A stretch of 9,978 nt of DNA from Gammaproteobacteria bacterium (lineage in GTDB: Bacteria > Pseudomonadota > Gammaproteobacteria > Pseudomonadales > Cellvibrionaceae): contig JAGKWO010000088.1 of NCBI GenBank assembly GCA_021151835.1, positions 1 through 9,978 on the forward strand, given 5' to 3'. The number at the start of each line of letters is the position of its first letter. The stretch's first letter is position 1. Position numbers and translations under genes: made by a program. The notes beneath the pieces were generated by a model, which saw nothing but the letters and a program-made list of their open reading frames with translations, had not been told where the DNA came from and searched no databases. Below are positions 7,362 through 9,978 of this stretch, piece by piece.

Positions 7362-7390
7362 TATATAGCAAAGGATCTGCCAAAGGTCAC
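7362..7390 (-). promoter_or_regulatory. Candidate sigma-70 promoter of the neuA-led operon
   Basis: On the minus strand, GTGACC (7390-7385) and TATATA (7367-7362) are separated by exactly 17 bases. The -10 is preceded by TGC, an extended -10 element. TATAAC two bases further on is an alternative -10. Predicted initiation near 7355 gives a leader of about 30 bases to the neuA ATG. Matches are four of six at each hexamer, so this is a reasonable but unproven call. Confidence 0.5.
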
Positions 7391-7445
7391 GGATGACTCG
7401 GGGAATATTTTAAAAACACAGGGAATCAACAGGAAGGAACTGAAA

Positions 7446-7468
7446 CAAGGCCTGCGCTGCAAGCCTTG
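7446..7468 (-). terminator. Hairpin after fliD, probable (possibly leaky) terminator
   Basis: Eight bases past the fliD stop, the minus strand reads CAAGGCTTGC-AGC-GCAGGCCTTG. This forms a ten-pair stem (one G-T pair) with a three-base loop, then TTTCAGTTCC. The stem is strong but the T tract only three long, so termination may be partial and some fliD transcripts could continue into neuA. Confidence 0.55.
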
Positions 7469-7475
7469 CCCTAAA

Positions 7476-9533
7476 TTAACTACTCTTTGCGGTAAATGGT
7501 AGGCGATCCAGAATGCCGTCTAAAAAATCTCCGGTGGAGTTCAGTGCACGTACAATTGACTCCATTGCCTGGAACTGCGCCATCAGGCGCGCACGATAGG
7601 CTTCGCTGCGACGATTTAATGCCTCTTCGTCTTTTTCGACTTTTGCAATGTCCTTATTCACACTGGTTTCCCGCTCTTTAATAAGACCAGACGATTTTAT
7701 GTAGTCGTTAACCAGATTGGTCATAGCGCCGGCAAAGCCGCGTGAAAAAGTGATAGTGCCGGTGCCAGCCCCAGGTTGCACCGTCATGCTTAAACCTTCG
7801 GCCTTGCTCCCCAAGGCGGGAAGCAACACATTGCCATAGCCGAACGCAGCTTCGCCATTGACTGTACCGCCAACGTTTGTACCTGCCGTGCCAGCCCCCA
7901 AGCTGATTCCGATATCAGCCATATCTGTGGAGATGGCCGATATTTCCACTTTGCTCGAGGCTCCATAGGCATCTGAAGTAAACACCAAGGCTCCGGCATT
8001 CAGCGTCACGGCCACGGTAGCCTTCGCAGCCTTGATGTTGGTATCCAGGTTAACCAGGCTTTGAATTTCGGCGGCCAACTCGTTGGCTGAAGCGTAGGTC
8101 TTGCCGGTAGGAAGACTGATCAACGCTGACTCAATACCATCCAGTTTTACTTTGAAATTGTAGTCCTTACCCGTCGTATCCAACGGAAAGGACGACGCTA
8201 TGGCCGCACCTGTGTATTTACCTTTGGAAGGCTGTTGGGTAATTACAACATCATAATTGCCGGGTTGGCTCTTGGCTGAAAACTTGGTGACTTCAATGTT
8301 GGTGACAGATGACGAGGTTTTCGGGACAAACAAGTCGCGCACAAACGCAAAATTATTATCAATCGCTGCACGAAATCCGGTATTGCCTTCTGTTTCGACA
8401 ATTTTCAAGGAGCCATCCAGCTCGGTGCGTATACCCAGGTTGGATAAACTGGTGAAGCCACCACTCAAACCGGGAACCGCCGCTGACAGCGTACTGCGAA
8501 TGCCACGCATCAGGTTGTTTGCAAGGGAATCCCGGTGAAGGCTGCCATAATCCTTTTTCTCAGTATCAAACCCCACCAGTTTTTCCACTTCTGTTTTGAA
8601 AGTGTTGTAGGCCGTTACAAAATCGCGGATGGCTTTTTCTGCCACAGATTTATCTTCGTTAATCGTGATGCTGACCGTTTCGGTCAAGGATGCGCTGAAT
8701 AAATCGAACTCCAGGCCGTCGATAACATCTTTCACTTGGTTGGACTCACGGCTCACCAACAAGCCATTCACCCGGACTTTCGCGTCCAGGCCTTCCTGTT
8801 GTTGGGTCAGGTTGCGAGTCGTCTCATTAAAGTTAAATTGCGCCAATCCCAATGCACCAGGATCTTCGGTGGCAGAAATTTCAATTTCATTCTTGGCGCC
8901 GGACTTGGAGGTGAGTAACAAACGATAGGAACCACCATCCCCCACAATGCTGGCGGCAACACCGATGTTGGCTTTGTTGATCGCGTCGCGTAGACCGGTC
9001 AGGGAATTATTCGTGTCGTCGATGGTTATGGTCGCGCCGGTTTTGGTGGAATCCACAGCAAAACCGGTTAATCCCGCATTCCACTCACCCAAACGGATGG
9101 TCAAGGTGCCTTTACCGATGGGATCTGTCATGGAGCTGAAAGTGCCTGAACCCAGCGATTGGGATTGGGCTACCTGCTCCACCTTCAATTGATAGGCCCC
9201 GGCCGGCGCCTTGGCGTCCAGCTTGGTGATGCTGAGTAGTTTGGTATCCGGGATGGACAGGGACTTGGCGTTAAATGTATCCGCGCTGCCCAAAGCAGCC
9301 GCTGCTGTTTCGAGCTTGGACAGGGAGCTGCGCAACAATCCGTAATCCGAAATTTGCGTCTCCAAAAGAGTCTTTCGCGTAGTAAGCCGGTTCGCCTGTA
9401 CCACCTTGTTGGCTTCAGTCAGCTGGTCGGCGAGCTTGTTGGTATCAATGCCTGACCCGGTGCCCAACGAGCTAATGATGCTGGAACCGGTCGCCGCATT
9501 ACTGTTGGTGGTGCTTGTTGTACCAGTCACCAT
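7476..9533 (-). CDS. fliD: Flagellar filament cap protein (hook-associated protein 2)
   Basis: FliD forms the oligomeric cap at the filament tip under which exported flagellin folds. ATG 9533 is chosen because GGAGGT (9544-9539) sits five bases upstream; the GTG at 9545 overlaps that ribosome site. The protein has 685 residues. The N-terminal FliD_N domain starts SSIISSLGTGSGIDTNKLAD (about 17-36) with a helical stretch to residue 82. The C-terminal FliD_C block covers about 585-660 and includes FSRGFAGAMTNLVNDYIKS, a charged coiled coil, then RRSEAYRARLMAQFQAMESI and a short tail. As expected for an exported axial protein there is no Sec signal peptide, and no cysteine was seen. At 685 residues it is much longer than the roughly 470 of enteric FliD. 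The extra length comes from a second copy-like domain at about 415-595. No fliS, flaG or fliC lies alongside in this window. Confidence 0.93.
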   Translation of the reverse strand: MVTGTTSTTNSNAATGSSIISSLGTGSGIDTNKLADQLTEANKVVQANRLTTRKTLLETQISDYGLLRSSLSKLETAAAALGSADTFNAKSLSIPDTKLLSITKLDAKAPAGAYQLKVEQVAQSQSLGSGTFSSMTDPIGKGTLTIRLGEWNAGLTGFAVDSTKTGATITIDDTNNSLTGLRDAINKANIGVAASIVGDGGSYRLLLTSKSGAKNEIEISATEDPGALGLAQFNFNETTRNLTQQQEGLDAKVRVNGLLVSRESNQVKDVIDGLEFDLFSASLTETVSITINEDKSVAEKAIRDFVTAYNTFKTEVEKLVGFDTEKKDYGSLHRDSLANNLMRGIRSTLSAAVPGLSGGFTSLSNLGIRTELDGSLKIVETEGNTGFRAAIDNNFAFVRDLFVPKTSSSVTNIEVTKFSAKSQPGNYDVVITQQPSKGKYTGAAIASSFPLDTTGKDYNFKVKLDGIESALISLPTGKTYASANELAAEIQSLVNLDTNIKAAKATVAVTLNAGALVFTSDAYGASSKVEISAISTDMADIGISLGAGTAGTNVGGTVNGEAAFGYGNVLLPALGSKAEGLSMTVQPGAGTGTITFSRGFAGAMTNLVNDYIKSSGLIKERETSVNKDIAKVEKDEEALNRRSEAYRARLMAQFQAMESIVRALNSTGDFLDGILDRLPFTAKSS

Positions 9534-9538
9534 GGATA

Positions 9539-9544
9539 CCTCCA
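9539..9544 (-). promoter_or_regulatory. Ribosome binding site of fliD
   Basis: GGAGGT on the minus strand matches the anti-Shine-Dalgarno sequence fully and is spaced five bases from ATG 9533. It decides the start against the GTG at 9545, which would have no ribosome site. Confidence 0.8.
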
Positions 9545-9569
9545 CGCCATAAAAAACTGCTTACTAACC

Positions 9570-9596
9570 TTAGCGGCAATCCCTGGGCAAACTTTA
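9570..9596 (-). promoter_or_regulatory. Sigma-28 (FliA) promoter of fliD
   Basis: The minus strand reads TAAAGTTT (9596-9589), an 11-base spacer (9588-9578), then GCCGCTAA (9577-9570). The enterobacterial FliA consensus is TAAAGTTT-N11-GCCGATAA, so 15 of 16 bases and the spacer length match. Predicted initiation near 9562 leaves a leader of about 30 bases before ATG 9533. This places fliD in the late, FliA-dependent flagellar class. Confidence 0.88.
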
Positions 9597-9602
9597 GCCT
9601 TT

Positions 9603-9638
9603 TTTGCCGCTTTCTTTGCCGCTTTCTTTGCCGCATGC
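9603..9638. repeat. 12-bp tandem repeat upstream of the fliD promoter
   Basis: The unit TTTGCCGCTTTC (plus strand) occurs perfectly at 9603-9614 and 9615-9626. A third copy at 9627-9638 keeps the first eight bases. It ends six bases upstream of the sigma-28 -35 element. On the minus strand the unit reads GCGGCAAAGAAA. The third copy overlaps a small inverted repeat, GCCGC (9630-9634) and GCGGC (9639-9643). In one minus-strand frame it spells KAAKKAAKKAAK. Confidence 0.8.
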
Positions 9639-9683
9639 GCGGCTTTGTGTGTATTCAGCACAATTCGGGCCAAGGCCTTTAAA

Positions 9684-9978
9684 TCAGGGTGAACTAAGCC
9701 CCTTGTTAGCGCTTGGCTCAACAATGGGAAGGGTGAAGAAGAATGTGGTGCCCTCACCTTCCACAGATTGGTAGTCAATTTTTCCGCCCAACCGCTCCAC
9801 CAGCGCCTTGGTAATGCTGAGCCCAAGGCCTGTACCGTCTCGCCGGCGGGTATCCGATGAATCCGCCTGGGCAAATTTATGGAAAATGCGCTGGCGGAAC
9901 TCCTCGGGAATCCCCTGGCCTTGGTCTACCACCAGTACCCTCGCGTAAGCGCCACTACGCTCCAGCCCTACCCTGACC
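9684..9978 (-). CDS. Sensor histidine kinase, C-terminal ATP-binding end (5' part outside window)
   Basis: The last 97 residues of a HATPase_c domain are present, and the frame is open to the right window edge. A GTG at 9932 is internal, because VRVGLERSGAYARVL reads through ahead of it. Visible boxes are the G1 box VDQGQGIPEE (17-26), the F box RIFHKFAQADSSDTRRR and the G2 box GTGLGLSITKALVERLGG, ending in EGEGTTFFFTLP. This is the ATP lid region of membrane or PAS-linked sensor kinases. The DSSDTRRRxGTGLGLSI wording is common in PAS-type hybrid kinases. No receiver domain follows, since the protein ends 18 residues after the last beta strand. It runs in the same direction as fliD, 150 bases upstream, with no clear terminator between them. 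Its stimulus and partner cannot be judged. Confidence 0.88.
   Translation of the reverse strand, partial: VRVGLERSGAYARVLVVDQGQGIPEEFRQRIFHKFAQADSSDTRRRDGTGLGLSITKALVERLGGKIDYQSVEGEGTTFFFTLPIVEPSANKGLSSP

Larger units (their letters stand above)
7324..7475. other. Intergenic region between fliD and neuA
   Basis: This 152-base gap holds the post-fliD hairpin (7446-7468) and the sigma-70-like promoter (7362-7390). No additional small ORF with a ribosome site was seen. Confidence 0.65.
9534..9683. other. Intergenic region between the kinase and fliD
   Basis: This 150-base gap holds the 12-bp repeat, the sigma-28 promoter and the fliD ribosome site. The GCCGC/GCGGC hairpin (9630-9643) lacks a T tract in the leftward direction, so no terminator for the kinase gene is evident. 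Confidence 0.7.

Noticed and set aside
9527..9874. 115-residue minus-strand ORF ending in lysine-alanine repeats like histone H1 tails
   Set aside because: Its first half lies in a shifted frame of the histidine kinase gene. The KAAK part comes from the 12-bp repeat and the sigma-28 promoter. No ribosome site precedes a sensible start, and the end overlaps fliD.
1..9978. CRISPR arrays, tRNA or rRNA genes, insertion sequences, attachment sites
   Set aside because: No regularly spaced repeats, cloverleaf-like sequence, transposase motif or terminal inverted repeats were found. The window is almost fully accounted for by the genes listed.

Overview
This window is a flagellin-glycosylation and flagellar-cap locus from a Gram-negative, polarly flagellated bacterium, most likely a gammaproteobacterium. 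A Cellvibrio or marine Cellvibrionales-like source is my inference from protein style and roughly balanced base composition; it was not tested. Nearly all of the DNA is coding. Only two gaps exceed 100 bases (7324-7475 and 9534-9683), and both carry readable regulatory signals.

Layout. Bases 1-794 (+) are the C-terminal end of a Maf/DUF115 motility-associated glycosyltransferase, closed by a strong intrinsic terminator. The terminator lies inside the last codons of the converging gene. Bases 823-7323 (-) form one tightly packed operon, transcribed right to left: neuA, neuB, neuC, hisF, hisH, an N-acetyl sugar amidotransferase that is broken, and a polysaccharide pyruvyl transferase-family protein. 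Bases 7476-9533 (-) are fliD, the filament cap, behind a near-perfect sigma-28 (FliA) promoter. Bases 9684-9978 (-) are the ATP-binding end of a sensor histidine kinase that runs off the window.

How the genes fit together. NeuC makes the free 2-epimerised N-acetyl hexosamine, NeuB condenses it with phosphoenolpyruvate to a nonulosonic (sialic or legionaminic type) acid, and NeuA activates it with CTP. Maf-type enzymes then put such sugars on flagellin. The HisF/HisH copies are of the accessory type that supplies ammonia from glutamine to a PP-loop amidotransferase, which converts an N-acetyl group of the sugar to an acetamidino group.

Main surprise. The amidotransferase gene has lost its central segment. 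The zinc-binding N-terminal part and the long C-terminal part are both well preserved, but they lie in different frames. The stretch between them, which should hold the ATP-binding SGGKDS loop, is missing. HisF and HisH look intact, so the ammonia-producing pair seems to be left without its partner in this locus. Secondary points are an internal domain duplication in an unusually long FliD, a 12-bp tandem repeat just upstream of the fliD promoter, and a separate sigma-70-like promoter for the sugar operon.
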